The notes under the pieces: generated by a model
What the model was told of the DNA's origin: nothing
Databases searched by the model: none
What the model saw: only the letters and a program-made list of their open reading frames with translations
Program-made: the position numbers and the translations under genes
NCBI GenBank assembly: GCA_023437715.1
Contig: JAEZFK010000060.1
Span: 1 to 64,000 of the forward strand
Origin: Bacillota bacterium
Lineage (GTDB): Bacteria; Bacillota; Clostridia; Lachnospirales; Lachnospiraceae
Length of the DNA: 64,000 nucleotides
Direction: 5' to 3'
Part shown: piece by piece, positions 8,550 to 16,355 of the stretch
Numbering within the stretch: position 1 is the stretch's first letter
Layout: every line of letters starts with the position of its first letter

Positions 8550-8578
8550 AATATACTGTCCCTTTTTATTTTTGTCAA
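8550..8578 (-). promoter_or_regulatory. Promoter of leader ORF and importer operon
   Basis: TTGACA (8573-8578) and TATATT (8550-8555) on the minus strand are separated by 17 bp. The start would fall about 10 bp further, inside the palindrome at 8536-8549, giving a leader RNA of about 340 nt before the permease gene. Confidence 0.8.
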
Positions 8579-8633
8579 TCTTTTTATTTAAAAAATAAGG
8601 TTTATCCTGCGATTTCCTGTTTTTCCATCAGGC

Positions 8634-10580
8634 TCAGACCTGCTCTGTGATTTGAAATTCTGCAATCAGATCATTGAGCATCTGCATCTGTCCCAGGAGC
8701 TCCTGGCCTGTGGCCGCGCTTTCTTCTGCCGTGGCTGAGTTGGCCTGTGTGACCATGGAAATCCTCTGCATTCCGGAATCCAGCTCTGAGACGCTGTCCG
8801 CCTGCTTTTTTAAGGACTCGGATATCTTTGCCACAAGCTGGTTGATGGTGCTTGTCTGTTCCACGATCTTGCGGAATACGCCGGCGGTTTCCTCGGTGTT
8901 CTTCTTTCCCCGGGCCACGGATTCAATGGTGCTGTTGATTAAGTCCGTGGTCTGCTTTGCCGCATCCGCGCTTTTGGAAGCCAGCTGCCGGACCTCGTCG
9001 GCTACAACGGCGAAGCCCTTCCCTGCTTCTCCGGCCCGGGCAGCCTCTACCGCCGCATTCAGGGCCAGGATGTTGGTCTGAAAAGCGATATCGTCAATCA
9101 TGTGAATGATGCCCTGAATCTTCTTGGAAGAGGTATCAATGCTTCCCATGGACTGCAAAAGCCTCTGCATCTCCCCGTCTCCCTCCCGGGTTTCCAAAAG
9201 AGCCGCTTCCGCCATGCTTTTCATGGTAAGGGAGTGCTCCGCATTGCTCTGGATGTGATGGGATACTGCTTCCAGCGCATTGGAAAGGCTTTCCGTTGTG
9301 GATGCCTGTTCCGCAGAATTTTCAGCCAGATTCTGGCCGCTTAAGGCCACCTGGGCAGAGCTGGCCCGCACCTGGTCCGTGGCTTTCACAATTTTCCCCA
9401 GGGTGCTGTTTAAGGACTGAAGGATCTGCTCCAGGGCCGACTGGATGGGAAGAAAGTCTCCGCTGTACTCTACGGTGCTCTTTACGGTTAAATCCCTGGA
9501 AGCTACAGCGCTCAGCACATTGGAAATATCCATTATATAGGAACGAAGCCCCTCTATGGTATTTTGCAGCGCCAAAACCAGGCGTGCGCTTTCATCACTG
9601 CCCTTTGCCGGTTCAATATCTTCTCTTAAATTTCCCTGGGCCAGCTGTTCGATCCTGTGGGTGGCAGCCACAATGGGCCGGGTGATCCTGCGGGCAAACA
9701 CTCCGGTGACCGCAATGGATACAAAAAGCAGCACAATGCCGGTAATCACGCACATGGCCAGAGTATTGCGGAGATTTCCCTCCACCTGTGTCAGGGGGGT
9801 GGTAACGGCAACGGACCAGCCCTCCGGCCCTGTAAGGGGAATATATCCTACCAGGCGGCGTTCCCCATTATAAAAGCTGAAGCCGGTTCCTGTTTTCCCC
9901 TCCATCATTGCCTGGAAAATCCGGGCTGTCGGCGCATAGGACGGGTCCTGCTTTTCCAGTTCAAAATAATCCTTGGGATTTGCCACGTTATCTTCCGTGG
10001 GATGGATCACAGTGGCCCCTTTCTTGTTGACAACAAAGGCATAGCCGCTTTCACCGATCTTAATATTGGTCAGATTGTCGCTGATGGTTTTGTAAGGGAT
10101 CGCTCCGTACAGAATCTTTCCTGTGTTGGCAATAGGAGCTGCTACGTAAAAGGTCAGCCTCTGCTCTCCGTTTAAAAAGGGATCTGAAATGCAGGCCGTT
10201 CCGTTTAACGCTTCCTTAAAGAATGCCTGATCCGCAATCTGATCTCCCCTGTCATTGGTTCCCTGATCATCCGCTATGGTTATGTAATCGAAGCCTGAGG
10301 CTGCCGCTTCTTCATCCAGCATGGTTTTTTGCTCCTGGCTGGAAGTCTTTCCGTCGGTCAGGAAGCTTTTTAAAGCGGTTATCCTCATTTCGTTGCGATA
10401 GATGTTGAGAACCGAGTCAATTCCCTGCTGGTACGCCGCAGCAAGATAGGAAGAATTCTTTTTTGCTTCTATTGTGGAACTTTGATAATACAGAATCGAA
10501 GAAATGCCGGTCAGAAAAATAACGGTAAAGATCAGCAGCATGGAGATGAAAAGCAAAAGCTTATTTTTTAAGTATTTCAT
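8634..10580 (-). CDS. Methyl-accepting chemotaxis protein (Cache sensor)
   Basis: A 648-residue membrane chemoreceptor. TM1 spans about residues 7-30, an extracellular double-Cache ligand domain about 31-275 (with DDQG, FFKEALNG and GYAFVVNKKG motifs), TM2 about 276-298, HAMP about 299-355, then a cytoplasmic signalling coiled coil. The hairpin tip DIAFQTNILALNAAVEAARAGEAGKGFAVVADEVR is the CheA/CheW contact. A 3'-terminal pentapeptide for CheR is not seen. The transcript has a long (~200 nt) structured leader. The ligand is unknown; Cache domains commonly bind amino or organic acids. Confidence 0.95.
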   Translation of the reverse strand: MKYLKNKLLLFISMLLIFTVIFLTGISSILYYQSSTIEAKKNSSYLAAAYQQGIDSVLNIYRNEMRITALKSFLTDGKTSSQEQKTMLDEEAAASGFDYITIADDQGTNDRGDQIADQAFFKEALNGTACISDPFLNGEQRLTFYVAAPIANTGKILYGAIPYKTISDNLTNIKIGESGYAFVVNKKGATVIHPTEDNVANPKDYFELEKQDPSYAPTARIFQAMMEGKTGTGFSFYNGERRLVGYIPLTGPEGWSVAVTTPLTQVEGNLRNTLAMCVITGIVLLFVSIAVTGVFARRITRPIVAATHRIEQLAQGNLREDIEPAKGSDESARLVLALQNTIEGLRSYIMDISNVLSAVASRDLTVKSTVEYSGDFLPIQSALEQILQSLNSTLGKIVKATDQVRASSAQVALSGQNLAENSAEQASTTESLSNALEAVSHHIQSNAEHSLTMKSMAEAALLETREGDGEMQRLLQSMGSIDTSSKKIQGIIHMIDDIAFQTNILALNAAVEAARAGEAGKGFAVVADEVRQLASKSADAAKQTTDLINSTIESVARGKKNTEETAGVFRKIVEQTSTINQLVAKISESLKKQADSVSELDSGMQRISMVTQANSATAEESAATGQELLGQMQMLNDLIAEFQITEQV

Positions 10581-10619
10581 GGTACTTGCGCCTCCTTAAA
10601 TTTCTCTTTCGTATATTGA

Positions 10620-10782
10620 ATTCTATTTTTTGCCTGCAGTATATTCGGCCGGTTTCCGAAAGACCCTGATTCCTGCCATAACGCCTAATACCCTGTGGAG
10701 ATTAGGGGCGCAATATTCAGAAAATCATGGGATCGAAAACTATCGTGCTGTTAATTTAAGCACTACGATACTTTATTATACT
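10620..10782 (-). promoter_or_regulatory. Long structured 5' leader of the first chemoreceptor gene
   Basis: From the predicted start near 10782 to the ATG there are about 200 nt without a gene. On the minus strand the first part folds as TATCGTaGTGCT with AGCACGATA. A second stem pairs CCTAAT with ATTAGG around a loop containing CCACAGGG. I could not match it to a known riboswitch: the c-di-GMP-I core is absent. It may be an unclassified RNA element or simply leader sequence. Confidence 0.35.
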
Positions 10783-10788
10783 TTGGCT

Positions 10789-10817
10789 ATTATAACACAA
10801 ATCCTGAAATCAGGCAA
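10789..10817 (-). promoter_or_regulatory. Promoter of the first chemoreceptor gene
   Basis: TTGCCT (10812-10817) and TATAAT (10789-10794) on the minus strand lie 17 bp apart, with a TG-extended -10. Confidence 0.65.
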
Positions 10818-10970
10818 CCACGGGTACATAGCCTTATTGATACCGTTAAAATGCCGGAATTCTTTTTCCTCTCAGTATAAAACTTCTTTTTTCTGATGTC
10901 AAAAAGCTTTGGCGTTATTGGTAAAAATCCGCAATTAGAGAAAGCCTGTAAAAGAATATGAAATTGTAAA

Positions 10971-11014
10971 AAAAGACCGCTGTCCTGCTTTCTACGGCAA
11001 AACAGCGGTCTTTT
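10971..11014 (-). terminator. Terminator of the second chemoreceptor gene
   Basis: AAAAGACCGCTGT pairs with ACAGCGGTCTTTT around an 18-nt loop. On the minus strand a run of seven T follows. It lies 50 bp after the chemoreceptor stop codon. The rest of 10818-10970 shows no feature. Confidence 0.85.
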
Positions 11015-11063
11015 GGCTTTCATTCAAGAAATCAGACAGACGTTCTTTTCTTTCTGCTCCGGT

Positions 11064-12842
11064 TTAATATTTTTCAAAGCCGTCAAAAGAATCGGCAGGT
11101 ATCTCTGAATCACCGTTTTCTGCCAGATCATAGAAGACCTCTTTTGCATCCGGCGTTCCATTTTCATTGTGAAGCTTGAATTTTCCCATCTCCTGCTGCA
11201 GCATATGGGCCTGAGCGGCCATTTCCTCACTGGAAGCGGAGCTTTCCTCTGCGGTAGCCGCATTGTTCTGCACCACGGAGGAGACCTGGTTTAAGCTGTA
11301 GTTGATCTCTGAAATGGCATTGACCTGATGGGAGGAAGAGGCCTCAATTTCATGTATGGCCTGAACGGCAAGCTGGGCTTTCTCGGAAACAGTTTTAAGA
11401 ATCAGAGCTCCCGCAGATGCGTACTTCTCTCCTTCGGAAACAGTTCTGACGGAATGCTCGATCAGCTCAGCCGTTTGCTTTGCGGCCTCTGATGATTTTG
11501 TTGCAAGGTTGCGGACCTCGTCGGCTACAACCGCAAAGCCTTTGCCGGCTTCCCCGGCTCTGGCTGACTCCACGGCTGCGTTAAGCGCCAGGATATTGGT
11601 CTGGAATGCGATGTCTTCAATAACCTTTGTAACGCTGGATATTTTTTCAGAGGAGGTCTCAATATCCTTCATGGCTCCCTGGAGCTTGTGCATATGCTCA
11701 TTGATTTTCTCTACCCCATCGCCTGCTTCCTTAACATATACCGTAGCTTTTCTTACATTGGCTTCATTCTGTTCGGCCTGCTTTGCCACGTTGGTAATGG
11801 AAGCGCTCAGTTCTTCAACCGTCGCTGCCTGCTCCGTTGCCCCGGAAGCAAGTTCCTGGGCGGACAGGGACACCTGTCCGGCTCCGGTATTGACCTGATC
11901 TGCCGCAGCATTGATCAGAAGCAGGGTCTGGTTTAAGCTTGTGCTGATTTTCTGAAGAGCAATTCCAAGAATATCCTCTTCCGAGCGGAGAGGCACTTCC
12001 TTGGTGAAGTCTCCAAGGCTGATGCTTTCAGCGATTGTGACCTGCTGGCGGATGCTTTCTACCATCTCGTTAAACGCATTTGCCAGCTGTCCGGTTTCAT
12101 CCTTTGAGGAAATGTTTTCCAGGGATACATCCACATGTCCCAATGCAATCCGGTTTGCGGCGCCGACAACATCTCCAATGGGCCTGCTTATCATTTTCGA
12201 TATCCTTACGCCCAGAAATACTGCTGCAAAGCCTCCAAGCAGGACAAACACAACCAATGATATGATTGCAAGAAATGCAACCTTATTATTCTGTCCGTTG
12301 ATTTCCTTTATCACTTCCATCCGGTTAGCCAGCAGAGTATTGCAATTATCGTATATAATCTGAATCTTATCTTCATTTTGAGATAATGCCTTTAAGGCCT
12401 CCGACTGATTGCCTTTCTTTGCAGATTTCAGGCATTCCTGGATTGCGGGATCATAAACATCGTTAAAATCCTGAACCGCAGTATCAAGCAGGGCTAAGGA
12501 TTCCGAATCCGAAGAATCCATGGAGCTGCGGTAAACTGCTATCTGATTCAAAAAGCTGTCCTTTCCCGAAAGATAGCTTTGCTCCAGATCGCCAAGCCGC
12601 TTTGTATTGCCTGTGCGGATCACCATTTCCCTGGAATCGGAACGCAGCTTGTAAAGGCTTTCGATGGCATAAACCATGTCATTCATAGGAGCGGTTTTTG
12701 TCTCATAGATATATTTATCCATCCAGGCAATGCGGAGCATGCCGGCAAGTCCCACACAGCCCACAACCGCCATGACTGCAGTTATAATTAAAAATCCTGA
12801 TAAAATTTTACGGGATATGCTGTAATCTCTAAGCTTTTTCAT
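11064..12842 (-). CDS. Methyl-accepting chemotaxis protein (four-helix-bundle sensor)
   Basis: A 592-residue chemoreceptor. TM1 is at about 13-36, a helical extracellular domain of the 4HB_MCP type at 37-188, TM2 at about 190-212, then HAMP and the methylated coiled-coil signalling domain with tip DIAFQTNILALNAAVESARAGEAGKGFAVVADEVR. GAGGAGG precedes the ATG and the gene has its own consensus promoter and terminator, so it is a single-gene unit. The ligand cannot be told from sequence. Confidence 0.95.
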   Translation of the reverse strand: MKKLRDYSISRKILSGFLIITAVMAVVGCVGLAGMLRIAWMDKYIYETKTAPMNDMVYAIESLYKLRSDSREMVIRTGNTKRLGDLEQSYLSGKDSFLNQIAVYRSSMDSSDSESLALLDTAVQDFNDVYDPAIQECLKSAKKGNQSEALKALSQNEDKIQIIYDNCNTLLANRMEVIKEINGQNNKVAFLAIISLVVFVLLGGFAAVFLGVRISKMISRPIGDVVGAANRIALGHVDVSLENISSKDETGQLANAFNEMVESIRQQVTIAESISLGDFTKEVPLRSEEDILGIALQKISTSLNQTLLLINAAADQVNTGAGQVSLSAQELASGATEQAATVEELSASITNVAKQAEQNEANVRKATVYVKEAGDGVEKINEHMHKLQGAMKDIETSSEKISSVTKVIEDIAFQTNILALNAAVESARAGEAGKGFAVVADEVRNLATKSSEAAKQTAELIEHSVRTVSEGEKYASAGALILKTVSEKAQLAVQAIHEIEASSSHQVNAISEINYSLNQVSSVVQNNAATAEESSASSEEMAAQAHMLQQEMGKFKLHNENGTPDAKEVFYDLAENGDSEIPADSFDGFEKY

Positions 12843-12970
12843 TGGTAATGCCTCCTCTTTTGTATCTCCCTTTTCTTTTTCGCTGCTTTCCTCTATTTCT
12901 GTCTTTCCGACGGGGCTGTAAGGCCAGGCGGTTACATTTTATCTAAAATTGACAAAATTTGACAAATTTT

Positions 12971-12999
12971 ATTATACAACACCCCTTGCAGATTGTCAA
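12971..12999 (-). promoter_or_regulatory. Consensus promoter of the second chemoreceptor gene
   Basis: TTGACA (12994-12999) and TATAAT (12971-12976) on the minus strand with a 17-bp spacer: a perfect sigma-A match. Two copies of TTTGTCAA/TTTTGTCAA follow just downstream and could be an operator. Confidence 0.85.
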
Positions 13000-13042
13000 A
13001 CCTGCGATAAAAATGAAAAAATAAGCGTTTCAGCATAAAATG

Positions 13043-13079
13043 AAAAAGCCCCCAGTTCTGACAACCGTGGGCTTTTTTT
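13043..13079 (-). terminator. Terminator of the third chemoreceptor gene
   Basis: AAAAAGCCC pairs with GGGCTTTTT around a short imperfect loop. T-rich sequence is present in both directions. It lies about 50 bp after the third chemoreceptor stop. Confidence 0.75.
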
Positions 13080-13125
13080 AACCGAATACAAAGGAACATT
13101 TAAGGAGATAAATTGGTAATAATTC

Positions 13126-15219
13126 CTAATATTTTCCTGAATTCCAGAAATCTTCATCAGGAATGGTCTGTTCAACACTGACTGGCCCGGATGGGGCATC
13201 TTTCTCTTCTTTCAGTCTGAACTTATTCACTTCCCGCTGCAGAGCCTGTGCCTGGGCTGCAAGCTCTTCACTGGATGCGGAGCTTTCCTCCGCAGTCGCC
13301 GCATTGGTCTGTACAACGGCAGACACCTGGAACAGGCCTTGATTGATCTGCTCAATGGCCTGTGCCTGACTCACAGAAGCTGCTTCAATCTTTTGTATGG
13401 ACTGATCCGCAAGCTTTGCCTTTTCCGCCATTTCCACAAGGATTCCGGCAGTCTCTCTGGCGATTTTTTCTCCATTGAGAACGGTTTCCGAAGAATGCTG
13501 GATCAGTTGGGCGGTCTCCTTGGCAGCCTCGGCGGATTTTGCAGCAAGATTGCGCACTTCATCGGCAACAACCGCAAAGCCCTTTCCCGCTTCCCCTGCC
13601 CGGGCCGCTTCGATGGCCGCATTCAGAGCCAGAATATTGGTCTGAAATGCAATATCTTCAATGACCTTTGTAATTGAGGAGATTCTTTCCGATGATTCGG
13701 ATATGTCCCTCATGGCTGCATTCAAGTCTTTCATCCGTTCGTTGCTTTCATTGATTCCTGCATCGGCCTGGGATACATACTCCGTAGCCTTACGGACGTT
13801 GGTGACATTTTCCTCCGCCTGCTGGGCCACCCCGGTAATGGAGGCGTTGAGCTCTTCTACCGTTGAGGCCTGCTCCGCTGCGCCGGAGGCAAGGGACTGG
13901 GAAGCGCCGGAAACCTGCTGGGAGCCGACAGCCACCTGGTCGGAAGCGTTCTTAATCATCGTAAATACGGAATTTAAGTTCTGTACGATCCTGTTTAAGG
14001 AATCTTTCATGCTGATAAAGTCGCCGGAATACTCCTGCTTTGTCTCCACCGTACAGTCACCCTGTTCCAGGCTTGTCAGAATAAATGACAGTTCTTCGAT
14101 GGTGCCCTTCAGCCAGTTTACCGTCAGCGTAAAGGATTTTGACAGCTTACCGATCTCGTCCTCAGTTGCAACCTGAGGCACCTCGGAATGTAAGTCCCCT
14201 TCCGCAAGAGCTTCAATTCTGTTTACCAGAGCCACAATCGGGTCAACGATGGGCCTTGATATCCGGAATGCAAAAGCAATGGAAAGAAGAATGAAGAAAA
14301 GCATCATCGAGGCGGTGATGGCAATGGAAACGTAAAAGCTGCCAAGCATCTCGGAGGTCCTGGCGGTAACACCGATGGCCCAGCCGCCGGTGTCCGGAAT
14401 CGGCATATAGCTGACCACCTGCTCTGCCCCGTGAAGCTGAATCTTTGTTATACCGGTCTTCCCTGATATCATTCCCTGAACCATGTTGGACAGGCTGCCA
14501 AGAGAAGAATCTGTTTTGGCCTTTTCAATATAGTTCACCTGATCCGTTACGTTTGACCGGACCTTATGGGCAATATATTTTCCGTCCTTATCCGTGATAA
14601 AGCCGTAGCCGGATTTTCCGATTGCAACGGCATCAATCATCTTGCTGAAGGTTTCAGCGTCCAGAGTGGCATAAACCACCAGATTTTCCCCTCCCCGTGC
14701 CAGGGGTGCGGCAACAGTCAAGACCAGATTCCCGGTGGATGAACTGACCATGGTAGATGATATGTAGGTATTTCCGGACATGGCTTCTTTAAAGTAATCC
14801 TGCTGGCTCACATCCTCCCCGCTGGTGGACTGCCCTTTGGAATCAGCGATATCCAGCTTCACAAAACCATTTTTCTCGGAAAGCTTGGTGAGGGCCTTCT
14901 GCCTTGCCTCATCGGACAAATTGGCATCTGTGACTGCCTGATCCTGGGAAACGGAATATATCCTGCTTTTGTATATTTCAATTGCGTTTTGAACAGAAGA
15001 ACAATAGGCAGTTGTATTTTCAAGCAGCCGGATCTTCATGTTACTCAAGGCGTCTTTGTACGAAATAACGGCGCTCGCGATTCCGCAAAGAAGCGTTATG
15101 GCGACCGACAAGCCGATGATGCTGGCAAGAAGTGTTTTCTTAATTGACTTTGAGCCGGAAATCCCCCTTTTCACTCCTTTCTCTTTCTTCTGTGATGTTT
15201 CTGTTTTTCCATCGTTCAT
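13126..15219 (-). CDS. Methyl-accepting chemotaxis protein (Cache sensor), next to invertible promoter cassette
   Basis: A 697-residue chemoreceptor. TM1 lies at about 30-53, a double-Cache extracellular domain at about 54-295 (SGEDVSQQDYFKEAM, GKSGYGFITDKDGKY), TM2 at about 300-322, then HAMP and the signalling domain with tip DIAFQTNILALNAAIEAARAGEAGKGFAVVADEVR. The ATG follows GCGGAGG. Its upstream region ends 73 bp away at the left repeat of an invertible segment whose strong outward promoter currently points the other way. Phase-variable expression is therefore likely. The ligand is unknown. Confidence 0.95.
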   Translation of the reverse strand: MNDGKTETSQKKEKGVKRGISGSKSIKKTLLASIIGLSVAITLLCGIASAVISYKDALSNMKIRLLENTTAYCSSVQNAIEIYKSRIYSVSQDQAVTDANLSDEARQKALTKLSEKNGFVKLDIADSKGQSTSGEDVSQQDYFKEAMSGNTYISSTMVSSSTGNLVLTVAAPLARGGENLVVYATLDAETFSKMIDAVAIGKSGYGFITDKDGKYIAHKVRSNVTDQVNYIEKAKTDSSLGSLSNMVQGMISGKTGITKIQLHGAEQVVSYMPIPDTGGWAIGVTARTSEMLGSFYVSIAITASMMLFFILLSIAFAFRISRPIVDPIVALVNRIEALAEGDLHSEVPQVATEDEIGKLSKSFTLTVNWLKGTIEELSFILTSLEQGDCTVETKQEYSGDFISMKDSLNRIVQNLNSVFTMIKNASDQVAVGSQQVSGASQSLASGAAEQASTVEELNASITGVAQQAEENVTNVRKATEYVSQADAGINESNERMKDLNAAMRDISESSERISSITKVIEDIAFQTNILALNAAIEAARAGEAGKGFAVVADEVRNLAAKSAEAAKETAQLIQHSSETVLNGEKIARETAGILVEMAEKAKLADQSIQKIEAASVSQAQAIEQINQGLFQVSAVVQTNAATAEESSASSEELAAQAQALQREVNKFRLKEEKDAPSGPVSVEQTIPDEDFWNSGKY

Positions 15220-15265
15220 TTACAGTTCCTCCGCTATTTCATACTCATGTAATAATTGGTGCATA

Positions 15266-15294
15266 AGAATACTTAAAGTCATACAGAAGATCAA
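15266..15294 (-). promoter_or_regulatory. Possible weak constant promoter of the third chemoreceptor gene
   Basis: TTGATC (15289-15294) and TATTCT (15266-15271) on the minus strand are 17 bp apart. The -35 overlaps the outer end of the left inverted repeat by 2 bp. Inversion would not change this sequence because both repeat ends read TTTT, so it could give basal expression. Confidence 0.35.
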
Positions 15295-15324
15295 AAGCAA
15301 TAAATTAGGTATTTTGTTGCTTTT
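15293..15324 (+). repeat. Left inverted repeat (recombination site)
   Basis: The site consists of arm AAAAGCAATAAA, asymmetric 8-bp centre TTAGGTAT and arm TTTGTTGCTTTT. The arms are inverted repeats of each other, the usual architecture of a tyrosine-recombinase core site (two arms, 6-8 bp spacer). It also resembles a terminator stem, but the copy at 16122-16153 keeps the loop sequence too. Confidence 0.8.
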
Positions 15325-15460
15325 CTTACGGGGCTCTTCCCCTTATTTTCCTTAAATATCTTTTTATGGCTTTTATATCTTCCAAAAATTACCATGTATT
15401 TTTCCTGTAACTTTTTGTATATTAAAGGAGTAAAAAGTTTCTTTTATAGGAGAGTGAGCC

Positions 15461-16021
15461 ATGACAGTTGAACCAATTCGTAACAGAACGAAAATCAAGC
15501 AATTGTATCATTATTTAAACGGCATTCATCCCAAATACGGCCTGATTTTTAAGTTCGGCATCAACACCGGTCTACGAATCAGCGACCTGCTGCCAATCCG
15601 GGTTTCGGACATTTACATGGAAAAAGGCGGATTTCGTGAGCATTTGACCATACGGGAACAGAAAACATCGAAAGAAAAGCGTATCAAGCTCAATGATACC
15701 CTCCGCAAATGCTTGAACAGCTATGTGAAAGATCAACAGCTGACATATGGAGATTATCTGTTTTTCAGCCAGAAAGGGGGATACCTGGGACGGATTCATG
15801 TGTATAAGAAGTTAAAAGAAGCAGGAGAAGCCCTGGGAATCGAGAACATAGGGACACATACCCTTAGAAAAACATGGGGATATTGGACCTATAAGATATC
15901 CAAGTATAACATAGGGCTTATTATGGACACCTTTAACCATGGCTCATCAGCCGTAACTCTGCGCTATATCGGAATTAACCAGGATCAAAAGGACGAGCTG
16001 TACTCCATTGTTCAATTGTAG
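15461..16021 (+). CDS. Short tyrosine recombinase (putative DNA invertase)
   Basis: A 186-residue catalytic domain of the phage-integrase family without the usual N-terminal SAM-like arm-binding domain. All active-site positions are visible: R39 in TGLRISDL, K68/K71 in EQKTSKEK, H133 and R136 in HTLRKT, H160 and nucleophile Y169 in LRYIG. GGAG lies 8 bp before the ATG. The gene sits inside a pair of 32-bp inverted repeats, which argues that it inverts its own segment. Short recombinases of this kind act on neighbouring invertible promoters in other Clostridia. Confidence 0.9.
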   Translation: MTVEPIRNRTKIKQLYHYLNGIHPKYGLIFKFGINTGLRISDLLPIRVSDIYMEKGGFREHLTIREQKTSKEKRIKLNDTLRKCLNSYVKDQQLTYGDYLFFSQKGGYLGRIHVYKKLKEAGEALGIENIGTHTLRKTWGYWTYKISKYNIGLIMDTFNHGSSAVTLRYIGINQDQKDELYSIVQL

Positions 16022-16074
16022 TGTTTTTAAATTTTCCCTAATATTACAACTTTTGACTAAAAACGACATGCTTA

Positions 16075-16103
16075 TTGACTTGTTTAACCGAAAATGATAT
16101 CAT
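16075..16103 (+). promoter_or_regulatory. Outward-facing promoter inside the invertible cassette
   Basis: TTGACT (16075-16080) and TATCAT (16098-16103) are 17 bp apart and point right, across the right repeat. No gene lies downstream on that strand before the terminator at 16291. After inversion it would read through the left repeat into the chemoreceptor gene with a leader of about 115 nt. Confidence 0.7.
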
Positions 16104-16121
16104 TAAGAAAATTACAAACCA

Positions 16122-16153
16122 AAAAGCAACAAAATACCTAATTTGTTGCTTTT
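16122..16153 (-). repeat. Right inverted repeat (recombination site)
   Basis: This is the reverse complement of the left site at 31 of 32 positions, including the asymmetric centre (ATACCTAA on the plus strand). The arms here are perfect, AAAAGCAACAAA and TTTGTTGCTTTT. Beyond it, 16154-16290 shows nothing recognisable. Confidence 0.8.
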
Positions 16154-16290
16154 TTTTGCAAAATTATCCATTTTTATGATGAAAACACAGGGCCATCCAT
16201 GCGCTGCAGTTACCCTTTTCTTTATAAAAAATTCAGGACTTTCACCTAACCGCAGATTTTATTATTCTTTCTAAAGTTAAAATATCATAA

Positions 16291-16326
16291 AAACCCCGCA
16301 GTTCCGTAAAAGGAAACTGCGGGGTT
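16291..16326 (-). terminator. Terminator of the pirin gene
   Basis: AAACCCCGCAGTT pairs with AACTGCGGGGTTT; T-rich sequence follows on the minus strand. It would also stop rightward transcription from the invertible promoter. Confidence 0.85.
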
Positions 16327-16355
16327 TCAATTATGTCCAGTCAGCTATCCGGCTT

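Larger units (their letters stand above)
15293..16153. mobile_element. Invertible DNA cassette encoding its own tyrosine recombinase
   Basis: An 861-bp segment is bounded by 32-bp inverted repeats identical at 31 of 32 positions. It contains one recombinase gene and an outward-facing sigma-A promoter near its right end. Inversion would aim that promoter at the chemoreceptor gene starting at 15219; in the present orientation it fires toward the pirin terminator. The components are seen directly; inversion itself is inferred. Confidence 0.75.

Noticed and set aside
8199..8578. T-box or SAM riboswitch before the amino-acid importer
   Set aside because: No T-box sequence or SAM-type core is seen; the leader ORF plus terminator explains the layout better.
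10620..10782. c-di-GMP-I riboswitch before the chemoreceptor gene
   Set aside because: Only a CACAGGG string recalls it; the conserved GACGCAAAGCC core and receptor loop are absent.
15293..16153. Both 32-bp repeats as ordinary terminators only
   Set aside because: They can fold as terminator stems, but the non-paired centre is also conserved in inverted orientation, which terminators do not require.
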